Positions 17,814 through 26,884 of a stretch of 64,000 bases of DNA are shown here, in pieces. A program made the translations under genes and the position numbers. The stretch spans positions 14,338-78,337 of the forward strand of contig JBKPNX010000102.1 of assembly GCA_046732855.1 (NCBI GenBank). Direction: 5' to 3'. A model generated the notes under the pieces. It was not told the origin of the DNA, did not search any database, and saw only the letters and a program-made list of their open reading frames with translations. Origin of the DNA: JBKPNX01 sp046732855 (GTDB taxonomy: Bacteria; Pseudomonadota; Alphaproteobacteria; Geminicoccales; Geminicoccaceae). The stretch's first letter is position 1. The number at the start of each line of letters is the position of its first letter.

Positions 17814-20800
17814 ATGCGACCAACCCGTGACACGATCGAGCACCGCCGAACGGCCAAGCGGAGCGAAGGCCGGTCGGTGGCGATCCTGAATGCCAACCCG
17901 CGTGTCTCCGGGGATGAGAAGGCGCCCGCGGCGCCTGCGATGGGTGATCCGATCGATGGGCTGCTGACGGAGTTGAAGACCACCCTCGCGGGCCTGCGCC
18001 GGCGCGCCGACGCCGATCCCTCGAGCAATCCCATCGAGCTGCTTGCGTTGGCGATCAAGGAGAGAATCGATGCGGGCGCGCTGCCGACGGAGGTGATCGA
18101 GCAACTGATCCAGCGGCTCTCGGTCGAGGCTTTCGGACGCCGGGCGGAGCGCCTGCGCCGCTACCTGGGCGAGACCGAGCGTGCGGCCAATCTGCAGCGC
18201 CTGCGGACGATGATTTACGGTCTGACCTCCGACGGCGCGCGCGCGCAGAGGGTCTCTTTCGAAGAGTTCCGGCAGCGCGTCGAGCGGCCGCGCTTTGGCG
18301 TGGTGTTCACCGCGCATCCGACCTTTGCCCTGGCGCGCGGAGTGCAGCAGGCGCTGGTCGAGCTGGCGCTGGGCGTCACCGCGGCCGATGAACCGCTCGA
18401 TGCTGCACGCCGCGCGGCCCTGCTCGGCCGGCTCGCTCAGGTCGAGCACCGCCCCGATCAGCCGCTCGACCTGGACGAGGAGCATCGCCAGTCCCTGGCG
18501 GCCATCACCAACCTGCACACCGCGCTGGATCGACTGTGCAGGCTGGTGCTTGACGTCGCGAGGGAAGTCTATCCGGAGCGCTGGACCGAGCTGAACCCCA
18601 ATCTTATCACTATCGCCAGCTGGGTCGGCCACGATCTCGATGGACGCTCCGACATTCCGTGGACCGCCAGCATGGCCAAGCGCCTGCGCCTGCAGGCCCT
18701 TCAGCTGGAGCACTGCCGCGATGAAGCGCGCCGCCTGCGAGCCATGGCCGAGCAGGGCTCTGCGCTGGGCGACGTCCTCGATCTGCTGGACGCCCGCCTG
18801 ACGCTCGCGCTCAAGCAGGCGGAGGAGGAGGTCGCGGTATTCGGCGCCAGGGCACCGACCGACCCAGTCGACTTCCGCCGCGAACTCGCCCGCGCCGGCC
18901 GAACGATGTATGCCGGGCGCGCCGCCCGCCTGGTCCGTCCGGGCAGCCTGATCGAGCTGATCGAGCGCGCGCTGACGATGGCTGAGGGCCATGCCTTACG
19001 GTGCGAGCTGTGCGTGCTGCGCGCCCGGATGAAGTCATTCGGGCTCGGCCTCGCCCACACCCACGTCCGACTGAACGCGCGGCAGCTGCACAACGCGATC
19101 CGCAAAACGATCGGCATGGATCACCCGCCCGACGATCCGAGCCACCGGATCACCTACCTCAACGCGATCAGCGCGCTGATCGACCGTGTGGTGCCGACGC
19201 AGATCAACTTCGGCTCGCTCGCCGCCGAGAAGGCGACCGCGAAACGCCTGTTCATGATCATCGCGCAGACGCTGAAGTACGTCGACTCGAGCCAGCCGAT
19301 CCGTTTTCTGATCGCCGAGTGCGAGAGCGGCTTCACGCTGTTGACGGCGCTCTACTTCGCCAAGCTGTTCGGGGTCGAGGACAAGGTCGAGATCTCGCCG
19401 CTGTTCGAGACCCGCCTCGGCCTGGAACGTGGCGCCGACGTGATCGCCGAAGCGCTCGGCGTGGACAGCTTTCGCGCCCATGTCCGTCGCCAAGGCCGTC
19501 TGCACGTCCAGACCGGCTTCTCCGATGCCGGGCGCTATCTCGGGCAGATCGCGGCGGCGCACGCGATCGAGCGACTGCGCATCGCGGTCGGGCGGGCGCT
19601 CGCCGCGCGCGGGTTGCACGAGGTCGAGCTGGTGATTTTTGACACGCACGGCGAATCGATGGGTCGTGGCGGCCACCCCGAGAGCCTGGCGGATCGCCTG
19701 GCATACGTCGACTCGCCCGCCACGCGCGCTGGATTTGCTCGGCTCGGCGTGCGCCACAAGCAGGAGGTCAGCTTCCAGGGCGGCGATGGCTATCTGCCGT
19801 TCATCACGCCGGAGTGCGCCTTCGCCGCGCTCTGCCGCATTCTCGAGCACACGCTCGCTCCTCCGGCGGAGGGCGACGATCCGTTCTACGCCGAGACTGA
19901 TTACACCGAGGAATTCTTCGCTACGATCGAAGGCTTCAACCGGGCGGTCATGGACGATCCGGCGTACGGCGCCCTACTCGGGGCCTACGGCACCAACCTC
20001 CTGTACACTACCGGATCGCGGCCGGCGCGGCGTCAGCACGACACCTGGTCGGGGCAGATCAACCTGGAGCATCCGAGCCAGCTGCGCGCCATCCCGCATA
20101 ACGCCATCCTGCAGCAGCTCGGCTTTCTCGCTAACGTGATTGGCGGCGTCGGCCGGGCGGTCACCAAGGACCCGGAGCGCTTCCAGCGCCTGTACCAGAC
20201 ATCGCCGCGCTTTCGCCGCCTCATGACCATGGTCGAGCACGCCTTCAAATACAGCGATCTTGCGGTGCTCGAGGCGTACATCGACCTGTTCGATCCCGGC
20301 TTTTGGCTGAGGCTTGCGGCGCGCAGCGACGAGCCGCGGGTCGAGGAGCTGCTCGAGCTTGCCGTGGTGATGGAGCGGGCGGCCCTGCACGAGCGCCTCG
20401 AGCGCATCTGGCGGGCCTTCCTGCGCGATTACCTTGCGCTGGCGGCGGCGTTACGCGAGCACCGCCGGCGGACCCGCGACTCCGGCGCCGAGCCGATCGC
20501 GGTCGATGCCGCGTCGCGCGACAGCATGCACCAGCTGAACGCGTTGCGTATCGCTTTGATCCAGGAGCTCTATCGGCTCGCGAGCCACGTGCCCGACTTC
20601 AGCGATCGCCACGAGCTGACCCGCGACGGGCTGCTCGCGCGCCTCGTGCAACTCGACATCGACGCCTCGCTCGCCAAGCTCGGCGAGATCTTTCCGATGA
20701 CCGAGGGTGACGACGAGGCGCTCGATTTCGGCGAGCCGAGCACCTACGAGAGCGCCGAGGGTCAGTCCTACCGCCAGGAGCACGTCCTGATCTTCCAGCC

Positions 20801-20873
20801 GATGGGGCGGCTGTACGAGCTGATCCGCCGGATCAGCTCGGCGATCATCTACAACGTCGGCGCGCTCGGCTGA
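17814..20873 (+). CDS. Divergent phosphoenolpyruvate carboxylase-like protein
   Basis: A 1019-residue protein recognisable as a PEPC homologue by its size, GVVFTAHPTF near residues 162-171 and the SMGRGGHPES region near 610-625. Important positions differ. The family HPTE motif reads HPTF. The FHGRGGxxGRGG loop reads FDTHGESMGRGG, replacing the first His and Arg. The QGExIRxxYG region reads KQEVSFQGGDG. The C-terminal QNTG reads YNVGALG. In E. coli PEPC these regions supply active-site residues (family knowledge recalled, not searched). The protein may have altered activity or none as a carboxylase. The ATG at 17814 has GGAG nine bases upstream. It is transcribed alone. Confidence 0.78.
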   Translation: MRPTRDTIEHRRTAKRSEGRSVAILNANPRVSGDEKAPAAPAMGDPIDGLLTELKTTLAGLRRRADADPSSNPIELLALAIKERIDAGALPTEVIEQLIQRLSVEAFGRRAERLRRYLGETERAANLQRLRTMIYGLTSDGARAQRVSFEEFRQRVERPRFGVVFTAHPTFALARGVQQALVELALGVTAADEPLDAARRAALLGRLAQVEHRPDQPLDLDEEHRQSLAAITNLHTALDRLCRLVLDVAREVYPERWTELNPNLITIASWVGHDLDGRSDIPWTASMAKRLRLQALQLEHCRDEARRLRAMAEQGSALGDVLDLLDARLTLALKQAEEEVAVFGARAPTDPVDFRRELARAGRTMYAGRAARLVRPGSLIELIERALTMAEGHALRCELCVLRARMKSFGLGLAHTHVRLNARQLHNAIRKTIGMDHPPDDPSHRITYLNAISALIDRVVPTQINFGSLAAEKATAKRLFMIIAQTLKYVDSSQPIRFLIAECESGFTLLTALYFAKLFGVEDKVEISPLFETRLGLERGADVIAEALGVDSFRAHVRRQGRLHVQTGFSDAGRYLGQIAAAHAIERLRIAVGRALAARGLHEVELVIFDTHGESMGRGGHPESLADRLAYVDSPATRAGFARLGVRHKQEVSFQGGDGYLPFITPECAFAALCRILEHTLAPPAEGDDPFYAETDYTEEFFATIEGFNRAVMDDPAYGALLGAYGTNLLYTTGSRPARRQHDTWSGQINLEHPSQLRAIPHNAILQQLGFLANVIGGVGRAVTKDPERFQRLYQTSPRFRRLMTMVEHAFKYSDLAVLEAYIDLFDPGFWLRLAARSDEPRVEELLELAVVMERAALHERLERIWRAFLRDYLALAAALREHRRRTRDSGAEPIAVDAASRDSMHQLNALRIALIQELYRLASHVPDFSDRHELTRDGLLARLVQLDIDASLAKLGEIFPMTEGDDEALDFGEPSTYESAEGQSYRQEHVLIFQPMGRLYELIRRISSAIIYNVGALG

Positions 20874-21032
20874 CCAGCCGGGCCCCGCGTCTGCCCCGGC
20901 AACGCCGCCGGACAAACAGCGCGGAGCCCTTTGCAAGCCATTCGGTACTTGCGCTAACGTTTGCCCCAAGCTTCGGCGCCGCCGTGCGGGAACGGTGCTC
21001 GAGCAACAAAGAAATCAGCCAGGAGGCGAACC

Positions 21033-22019
21033 ATGACCAGGAGGCAGTTGTTCTCTATCGTGACCGCAGCGCTGGTTCTGGCGCTTTTCACGCACGCGGC
21101 GCCGGCCCAGGACAAGATCAAGATCGGCTTTCTGCCCGGCGTGGTCGACCCGTTCTATCAGGTGATGCAGCTTGGCGTTGAGAAGGCGGCCAGTGATCTC
21201 GGCCTCGAGGTCGTGACCCAGATCCCGGCGACCTGGGGCGTGGAAGTCCAGACCCCGATCCTGGATGCGATGGTCGCGCGCGGCGATCTCGACTACATCA
21301 TCACCGCGCCGACCGACAAAGACCAGATGATCGGCCCGCTCAAGGCCGCGGTCGACGCCGGCATCAAGGTCATCACGGTCGACACCTTCCTGGGTGATGG
21401 CGACTACGTGAAGGGGCCCGTGACCTTCCCGATCAGCTACATCGGCTCGGACAATGTCGAGGGCGGACGCATCGCCGCGCGCGGCCTGGCGGAAGCGATC
21501 GACGGCAAGGGCAGCGTCTACATCAACTCGACCAACCCCAACGTCAGCTCGGTCGAAGGGCGCGCGGTCGGCTTCAAGGAAGTGATGGAGAAAGAATTCC
21601 CGGAGATCAAGGTGGTCGGGCTCGACTTCAATCTCGACGACATGAATACGGCCGTGCAGCAGACCGCCGCCGTACTGCAGCGCGTCCCCGATCTGGCCGG
21701 CGTGTTCGGCACCAACGTGTTCAGCGCCCAGGGCGCCGGCACCGCCGTGGTCAATGCCGGGCTCGGCGGCCATGTCCAGGTGGTCGCCTACGACGCCACG
21801 CAGTTCGCGATCGAGCAACTGCGCCAGGGCGTCGTGTCCCTGGTGCTCGCACAGAAGCCGTTCGACATGGGCTACCTGGCAGTGCAGTTCGCGCAGGCTG
21901 ATGCCGCGGGCGTCACGAGCCTGCCTCGGCGCGTCGAGACCGGCTTTGCGATCATCGACAGCAAGAATGTCGACGACCCGGCCGTCGCGCGCTTCATCTA
22001 TCAGGTGCCGGGCAAGTAG
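21033..22019 (+). CDS. Sugar ABC transporter periplasmic binding protein (FrcB/RbsB-like)
   Basis: A 328-residue periplasmic binding protein of the Peripla_BP_4 group. A signal peptide MTRRQLFSIVTAALVLAL ends near APAQ at about residue 25. The mature part begins KIKIGFLPGVVDPFYQVM and carries YIGSDNVEGGRIAARGLAE, the pattern of ribose/fructose binding proteins. The ATG at 21033 follows AGGAGGCG at ideal spacing; the frame upstream to 20961 is not needed. Downstream are a permease and a single-domain ATPase in the order seen for frcBCA. A strong hairpin lies directly after the stop. Sugar specificity cannot be read. Confidence 0.92.
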   Translation: MTRRQLFSIVTAALVLALFTHAAPAQDKIKIGFLPGVVDPFYQVMQLGVEKAASDLGLEVVTQIPATWGVEVQTPILDAMVARGDLDYIITAPTDKDQMIGPLKAAVDAGIKVITVDTFLGDGDYVKGPVTFPISYIGSDNVEGGRIAARGLAEAIDGKGSVYINSTNPNVSSVEGRAVGFKEVMEKEFPEIKVVGLDFNLDDMNTAVQQTAAVLQRVPDLAGVFGTNVFSAQGAGTAVVNAGLGGHVQVVAYDATQFAIEQLRQGVVSLVLAQKPFDMGYLAVQFAQADAAGVTSLPRRVETGFAIIDSKNVDDPAVARFIYQVPGK

Positions 22020-22044
22020 CCCTGCTTCAGCGCATCACGCGTCC

Positions 22045-22070
22045 GGGGAGCGTCGTGCGCGGCGCTCCCC
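22045..22070 (+). terminator. Intercistronic hairpin after the sugar-binding protein gene
   Basis: GGGGAGCG at 22045-22052 pairs perfectly with CGCTCCCC at 22063-22070, leaving a ten-base loop. No T-run follows, so it looks less like a full Rho-independent terminator than like the 3' stabilising or attenuating hairpin often found after binding-protein genes. Its role is inferred. Confidence 0.5.
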
Positions 22071-22109
22071 GACCGCTGCGCCAGCAATCGTACTTTCGTG
22101 CCCACGGTT

Positions 22110-22224
22110 CCGTCATCGCGAGACCGAGCAGGGGTCATGGTCGTCATCGCGAGGCCGCAAAACGGCCGTGCCGATCCAAAGTCTCCTGAATTGCTTCGCG
22201 CCCCGGGCGCTCGCCATCAAGACC
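22110..22224 (-). repeat. Dispersed palindromic repeat, copy 1 (inverted, degenerate)
   Basis: This is the reverse orientation of the element at 24345-24434 and 37414-37504. It begins CGTCATCGCGAGACCG and ends with TTGCTTCGCGCC and GCGCTCGCCATCAAGACC. An internal partial duplication repeats CGTCATCGCGAG at about 22142-22153. It sits between the binding protein and permease genes. Confidence 0.7.
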
Positions 22225-22302
22225 TACTCATGGCTCATGATTCAGCACCAGCGAATATACTAGCCGTCCTGACCATGTCCCCGCACACTGGGAAAAAACC
22301 GA

Positions 22303-23451
22303 GTGGCTGATCACCAATCCAGGGCCGTGACGGCCATGGGACTCGCCCCATCCGGCGCGATCACCTCGTCGCAGCGCTTCATCCTCATGCTCAGTCGGGT
22401 GTGGGCCTGGGTGTTTTTGGGCGTTATGATCGTGGGCTTCGTCATCGCGGTGCCGCTGTTCAGCAACGGCGCGGTCAATTTCCTGACGCTGCGCAATTCG
22501 CAGAACATCCTGGTCGCGATCACGCCCGTTCTGCTGTTGGGCCTGGGCCAGACCTTCGTGATCATCAGCGCTGGCATCGATCTGTCGGTCGGCTGGGTGA
22601 TGAGCCTCGCCTCCGTGCTCTCGGCGCTCGCGATCAGGGCAGCCTACAATAGCGGTGCGCCGCTGTTGCTCGCCGCCGTGGCCGGATTGGCGGCCGCGCT
22701 CGGCGGCGCGGGTCTCGTCGGCTTCATCAACGGCGTGATCATCGCCAAGCTCAAGGTGCCGGCCTTCATCGTGACCCTGGGCAGCTCCTTCATCGTCCGC
22801 GGCGTCTCCCTGCTCATGTCCGAGAACACCACCGTAATCGGCCTGCCCGCCGGGATCCGGAACTACGGCAACGACGCGCTCGTCTACTACATCAAGGGCG
22901 AAGGTGGCGGTCTGTATTTCCTGAAGCGCCCCGAGGTCACCGGCGACCTGCTGCGCCGCATGGATCCGATCCTGCCCTATCCGGTCGTGGTGACCGCACT
23001 GGTGGTGGCGCTCGCGATCTTCATCCTGCGCAAGACGCAGTTCGGCCGGCACACCTACGCGATCGGCGGCAATCTCGAGGCGGCGCTGCGCACCGGGATT
23101 CCGGTCGACCGGCGCATCATCCAGCTTTACATGCTGTCCGCCGCCACCGCGGGCATCGCCGGCTTCCTCTCCACGCTGCGCTTCACCGCCGGCTCGGCGG
23201 TGATCGGCGATCCGTTGCTGCTCGCCTCGATCGCCGCGGTGATCATCGGCGGGGTGAGCCTGTTCGGCGGCGCCGGCACGGTGATGGGCACGGTGATCGG
23301 CGCGCTGATCATCGCCGTCCTGACCACGGGCCTGGTCATGCTCAACGTCGAGGCGTTCTGGCAGTTCATCGTGGTCGGCGCGGTCGTGATCATCGCCGTG
23401 CTGATCGATCAGTCCCGGGACCTGATCATCGGTCGTGGCAGGACGGGATAA
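22303..23451 (+). CDS. Sugar ABC transporter permease (FrcC/RbsC-like)
   Basis: A 382-residue inner-membrane permease of the BPD_transp_2 (ribose/branched-chain) family. It has about ten hydrophobic segments, including VWAWVFLGVMIVGFVIAVPL and ILVAITPVLLLGLGQTFVII, followed by the family signature SAGIDLSVGWVMSLAS near residues 90-105 and GAGLVGFINGVIIAKLKVPAFIVTLG written here in part. GTG at 22303 is taken as the start; ATG at 22336 (MGLAPSG) is an alternative. It follows the binding protein after 283 bases that hold a hairpin and a palindromic repeat, and precedes the ATPase gene by five bases. Confidence 0.92.
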   Translation: MADHQSRAVTAMGLAPSGAITSSQRFILMLSRVWAWVFLGVMIVGFVIAVPLFSNGAVNFLTLRNSQNILVAITPVLLLGLGQTFVIISAGIDLSVGWVMSLASVLSALAIRAAYNSGAPLLLAAVAGLAAALGGAGLVGFINGVIIAKLKVPAFIVTLGSSFIVRGVSLLMSENTTVIGLPAGIRNYGNDALVYYIKGEGGGLYFLKRPEVTGDLLRRMDPILPYPVVVTALVVALAIFILRKTQFGRHTYAIGGNLEAALRTGIPVDRRIIQLYMLSAATAGIAGFLSTLRFTAGSAVIGDPLLLASIAAVIIGGVSLFGGAGTVMGTVIGALIIAVLTTGLVMLNVEAFWQFIVVGAVVIIAVLIDQSRDLIIGRGRTG

Positions 23452-23456
23452 CGCGC

Positions 23457-24221
23457 GTGGCCGATTCGCTGCTGTCGATCCGTAACATGACCAAGCGTTT
23501 CGGCGGCCTGGTCGCCGTCAACGAGGTCAGCTGGGATGTCTATCCCGGCGAGGTGGTCGGTCTCTTGGGCGACAACGGCGCCGGCAAGTCGACCTTGATC
23601 AAATGCATCTCCGGCGTCTACCAGCCCGATGAGGGCGAGATCTATTTCGAAGGGCGGCGCAGCAACTTCGCGCGCCCGATCGATGCCCGCCAGCAAGGGA
23701 TCGAGACGATCTATCAGGATCTGGCGCTCGCCAACAATCTCGATGTCGGGGCCAACATCTTCCTCGGCCGCGAGGTCAGGAAATCCTATCTCGGCGGCCT
23801 GATCCGCATGCTCGACGAGCCGCACATGCTGCGCGAATCGCGTGTCGCGCTGGAGGGGCTCGAGATCCATTTCCCGAACCTCGCGCAGCCGATCGAGAAC
23901 CTCTCGGGCGGCCAGCGTCAGGCAGTGGCGATCGCGCGCGCGGTCTATTGGGACGCCAAACTGATGATCATGGACGAGCCGACCAACAATCTCGGCGTGC
24001 CCGAGCAGCACAAGGTCCTGGAGCTGATCCGCAGGCTGCGCGATCAGGGGGTCCCGGTCATCCTGATCACCCACACGCTGCCCGACGTGTTCGCCGTGTC
24101 CGACCGCCTGATCGTCATGCATCGCGGGCGCAAGGTGACGGAGAAGCGCACCGCCGAGACCAATACACCAGAGCTGGTGCAGTACATGGTGGGCGCCCTG
24201 GACGACACGCGGGTGCAGTGA
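23457..24221 (+). CDS. Sugar ABC transporter ATP-binding protein (FrcA-like, single domain)
   Basis: A 254-residue ATPase with Walker A LLGDNGAGKSTLIKCI near residues 38-53, Q-loop ETIYQDLALANN, signature ENLSGGQRQAVAIARAV, Walker B KLMIMDEPTNNLG and H-loop ILITHTL. Only one nucleotide-binding domain is present, unlike the double-domain RbsA, which matches FrcA-type systems with a homodimeric ATPase. The GTG start at 23457 is five bases after the permease stop. It completes the binding protein-permease-ATPase importer. Confidence 0.94.
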   Translation: MADSLLSIRNMTKRFGGLVAVNEVSWDVYPGEVVGLLGDNGAGKSTLIKCISGVYQPDEGEIYFEGRRSNFARPIDARQQGIETIYQDLALANNLDVGANIFLGREVRKSYLGGLIRMLDEPHMLRESRVALEGLEIHFPNLAQPIENLSGGQRQAVAIARAVYWDAKLMIMDEPTNNLGVPEQHKVLELIRRLRDQGVPVILITHTLPDVFAVSDRLIVMHRGRKVTEKRTAETNTPELVQYMVGALDDTRVQ

Positions 24222-24344
24222 GCGCGCCGCCACTCGGATCGACACCCGCGACCGGCCCGTCGCTGCGAGCGCCCTTCGGGCGACTCCGCCCTTGCGAGCG
24301 CTTCATCAGTGACCCGCCCTTGCGGCTGCTCCCACGAGTGACTC

Positions 24345-24434
24345 GTCATTGCGAGCGCCCAAGGCGCGAAGCAATCCAGGGAGTTCTTACTTGTCTGGAT
24401 CGCCACCGCCGCTCTGCGGGCTCGCGATCACGGC
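24345..24434 (+). repeat. Dispersed palindromic repeat, copy 2
   Basis: The element runs GTCATTGCGAGCGCC, a short spacer, GGCGCGAAGCAATCCAG, a 15-base variable part, TCTGGATCGCCACC and then CTCGCGATCACGG. The two ends form inverted halves. Nearly the same sequence occurs at 37414-37504, and inverted at 22110-22224. It lies in the 443-base gap after the ATPase gene, which contains no gene I can support; degenerate pieces of similar sequence precede it at about 24265-24340. Confidence 0.8.
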
Positions 24435-24541
24435 CACTACCGCTGCGCGATCTCGGGACGACGGAGTAGCGAGCGCGAGCTTACGCTCCGCAGAACCTGT
24501 GTAAGACGCGGATGCCGCTTTCCTTGGCCCGCGGACCGTGC

Positions 24542-24664
24542 CATCATCTCCGGTGACAGCCGAATACCGCTTTTTATTCGCGCTGCCGTGGCGTCGGTCG
24601 TCAAGCCGCTCACGGAAGCGACTCGATTGGAGACCGATGCCGAACTTAAAAAAAGGAGGCTTCG
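24542..24664 (+). promoter_or_regulatory. Duplicated leader of binding-protein paralogue A
   Basis: This 123-base leader, from CATCAT to the start codon, aligns along its length with 30692-30814, the leader of paralogue E, with exactly the same distance to the ATG. Shared blocks include GTGACAGCCGAAT, TTCGCGCTGC, TCAAGCCGCTC and CGACTCGATTGGAGA. Paralogues B, C and D lack it. It therefore probably holds the promoter or a regulatory leader that was duplicated with the gene. A ribosome site AAAAGGAGG lies at its end. Confidence 0.6.
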
Positions 24665-25714
24665 ATGCATATTGGCCAATCCCGCCGTGCTTTTCTCGCC
24701 ACCCTGTCAGCTGCCGGCGCCGCAACCGTTCTCCGTTCCCGGAGCACCCTCGCCGACGAGGGCCCGCCCGAAGTCACGACGATTCGAATCCGCCGCGAGC
24801 CCGGCGAGGTCAAGCTGATCGGCGGCGGCACCGATGCCCCGTACTGCGTCGCGCCATCGTACGTGGCCAAGGGGCTGCTGGAAGCGGAGGGCTTTACCGA
24901 CGTTCAGCACATCCTCGTAGAGGGCGGGGCCAAGTACAGCGAGGCATTCCAACGCAAGGAGATCGACTTCGGGCTCATGAGCCCCGGCGGGCTCGTCGGC
25001 CGGATCGAGTCGGGCGTGCCGATCAAGACGCTCGCCGGCATCCACCCAGGCTGCTTCGAGCTGTACGGGCACGAGCAGATCAAGTCCGTGAAGGAGCTGA
25101 AAGGCAAGCAGGTCGGGCTCGACGACTCGATCAGCTCGACGCCTGGCCAGTTCGTGTCGTTCATCGCCGCGGACGCAGGGCTCGACCCGGAGAAGGACAT
25201 CCGTTGGGTCACCCCGGACGGGGGCGTCGATCCCGTCCAGTTGTTCATGGATGGCAAGATCGACGCTTACATGGCGTTCATGCCGCAGGCGATGGGGCTG
25301 CACGAGCACAAGGCTGGTCACGTGCTCGTTGACCTGGCTCGGACCGAACCATGGTCGAAAACCTTCTGCTGCCTGGCGGTCGGTCGTTCCGACTTCGTCC
25401 AGAACAACCCGATCGCGACCAAGCGCGCGATGCGCGCCATGCTCAAGGCGACCGACATGTGCGCGAACGAGCCCGAGAAGGCCGCGCAGACGCTGGTCGA
25501 TGACGGCTTCGCTCCGAACTATGATCAAGCGGTCGGGGTGCTCACCCACCTGCGCTACGACGCCTGGCGCGAGATCGACGCCGAGCACTCGCTGCGTTTC
25601 TACTCCGAGCAGCTTCAGAAGCTCGGGCAGCTCAAGAGCGATCCCGACACGGTGGTCGCGCAGGGCAGCGACTGGCAGTTCCTCGACGAACTCAAGCGCG
25701 AATTGAAGGCGTGA
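24665..25714 (+). CDS. Twin-arginine exported NMT1/THI5-like binding protein, paralogue A
   Basis: A 349-residue member of a five-copy family in this window. The N-terminus has a twin-arginine motif QSRRAFLATLSAAGAA, so export through Tat is likely. The mature part has the NMT1/SsuA-type fold signs: a CVAPSYVAKGLLEAEGF segment, IDFGLMSPG, LAGIHPGCFELYG, SVKELKGKQVG and the family tail DWQFLDELKRELKA. Vicinal cysteines in WSKTFCCLAVG are shared by all copies. It is the most divergent copy, with an insert after the first strand. The start has AAAAGGAGGCTTCG upstream. No permease or ATPase of the SsuBC/TauBC type is nearby. Ligand unknown. Confidence 0.88.
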   Translation: MHIGQSRRAFLATLSAAGAATVLRSRSTLADEGPPEVTTIRIRREPGEVKLIGGGTDAPYCVAPSYVAKGLLEAEGFTDVQHILVEGGAKYSEAFQRKEIDFGLMSPGGLVGRIESGVPIKTLAGIHPGCFELYGHEQIKSVKELKGKQVGLDDSISSTPGQFVSFIAADAGLDPEKDIRWVTPDGGVDPVQLFMDGKIDAYMAFMPQAMGLHEHKAGHVLVDLARTEPWSKTFCCLAVGRSDFVQNNPIATKRAMRAMLKATDMCANEPEKAAQTLVDDGFAPNYDQAVGVLTHLRYDAWREIDAEHSLRFYSEQLQKLGQLKSDPDTVVAQGSDWQFLDELKRELKA

Positions 25715-25741
25715 GCGCGCCTTGAAGGCGTGAGACAAGGC

Positions 25742-25767
25742 CGCCGGGCGGACCCGTCCGCCCGGCG
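25742..25767 (+). terminator. Strong intercistronic hairpin between paralogues A and B
   Basis: An 11-base perfect stem, CGCCGGGCGGA at 25742-25752 with TCCGCCCGGCG at 25757-25767, closed by the loop CCCG. No T-run follows, and the next gene starts 25 bases later. It may stabilise the upstream message or attenuate transcription into B. Confidence 0.55.
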
Positions 25768-25792
25768 ACTTCGCGATCTCATGGGAGTTCCG

Positions 25793-26818
25793 ATGCAGAT
25801 CATCCAAAGTCGTCGTGATTTCCTCACCGCTATGTCCGCGGCGAGTGCTGCCGGCGTCCTTGGCCCTCGCAAATCGCTCGCCGACGAAGCTCCGCCGGAG
25901 ACGACCACGATTCGGATCCAGCGTGAGGAGTTCGATAATCCGATCTGCCTCGCGCCTGAGTTCGTGGCCCAGGAGCTGCTGCGTGCGGAAGGGTTCACCG
26001 AAGTCCAATACGTGGTCACGCGGAACGGTCCCGCGTTCACCCAAGCGTTCGAACGCGGCGAGATCGACTTCGGTTTCATGTTCGCGCCGGGGGCGGTCCG
26101 TCGCCTCGATGACGGCGTGCCGATCACGGCGGTGGCGGGCGTGCATCCCGGCTGTTTCGAGCTGTTCGTGCATGACCCCATCCAAACCATCACGGACCTG
26201 AAAGGCCGACGGGTCGGCGTTCCTGATCGGCGCGGCGCGCCGCCTCAGCTGTATGTGTCGATCATGGCGGCGCACGTCGGACTCGACCCCGAGGAGGACA
26301 TCGAGTGGATCACGACCGACGACATAGCTAACCCGATGGAGCTGTTCGTTCGGGGCGAGACCGATGCTTATCTAACTTTCGTGACGGACGTTCCGGAACT
26401 GCGCAATCGCAAGATTGGCCGCTCGATCCTGAACATGGCGCTGGACAAGCCGTGGTCGCAGTACTTTTGCTGCCTGTTGGTCGGCCACGCCGACTTTGTC
26501 CGCGCGCATCCGGTCGCGACCAAGCGCGCGTTGCGCGCCATCCTGAAGGCGACCGACCAGTGCAGGACAGAGCCGGAGGGTGCCGTCCGGGGACTGGTCG
26601 AGCGCGGGTTCATTAAGCTTGATCAGACGGACGCGCTTCAGGCACTGAACGAGATCCCATGGGCCAGTTGGCGCGAGCTCGACCCGGAGGACACGCTGCG
26701 GTTCTACGGGCTTTGGATGCACGAGTTCGGGCAGCTCGACGCGACCCCGAACCAGCTCATCATGGACGGTACCGACTGGCGCTTCCTCAACGAGCTCAAG
26801 CGCGAGCTGAAGGCGTGA
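25793..26818 (+). CDS. Twin-arginine exported NMT1/THI5-like binding protein, paralogue B
   Basis: The 341-residue product starts MQIIQSRRDFLTAMSA with a twin-arginine motif and carries the array's common features: ICLAPEFVAQELLRAEGFTE, IDFGFMFAPG, VAGVHPGCFELFVH, TDLKGRRVGV, the Cys-Cys motif WSQYFCCLLVG and the tail DWRFLNELKRELKA. The ATG at 25793 has GGGAG upstream; longer in-frame starts at 25781 and 25730 add sequence before the Tat signal and are rejected. It follows paralogue A across a strong hairpin and precedes C by 66 bases. Family membership is clear; the ligand and partner transporter are unknown. Confidence 0.88.
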   Translation: MQIIQSRRDFLTAMSAASAAGVLGPRKSLADEAPPETTTIRIQREEFDNPICLAPEFVAQELLRAEGFTEVQYVVTRNGPAFTQAFERGEIDFGFMFAPGAVRRLDDGVPITAVAGVHPGCFELFVHDPIQTITDLKGRRVGVPDRRGAPPQLYVSIMAAHVGLDPEEDIEWITTDDIANPMELFVRGETDAYLTFVTDVPELRNRKIGRSILNMALDKPWSQYFCCLLVGHADFVRAHPVATKRALRAILKATDQCRTEPEGAVRGLVERGFIKLDQTDALQALNEIPWASWRELDPEDTLRFYGLWMHEFGQLDATPNQLIMDGTDWRFLNELKRELKA

Positions 26819-26884
26819 GACAAGGAAGGTAGGGTCGATCAGGCCTGCTCAGCGGCCTCGCGAATATCAGAAAGGAGGCTTTCG

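Noticed and set aside
17294..18992. N-terminal extension of the ABC exporter frame, antisense to the PEPC-like gene
   Set aside because: It has no exporter features, is made of Arg/Gln/Gly-rich sequence and lies opposite a clear gene; a start near 17246 gives a normal exporter length.
22110..22224. Insertion sequence or transposon at the palindromic repeats
   Set aside because: No transposase frame and no target-site duplication seen; the copies are about 90-115 bases.
24542..24664. TPP riboswitch before the THI5-like genes
   Set aside because: I could not find the conserved TPP aptamer core (CTGAGA) in the leader.
24707..26275. Long minus-strand frame opposite paralogues A and B
   Set aside because: It mirrors the paralogues, so similar frames appear opposite the other copies; there is no domain or ribosome site.
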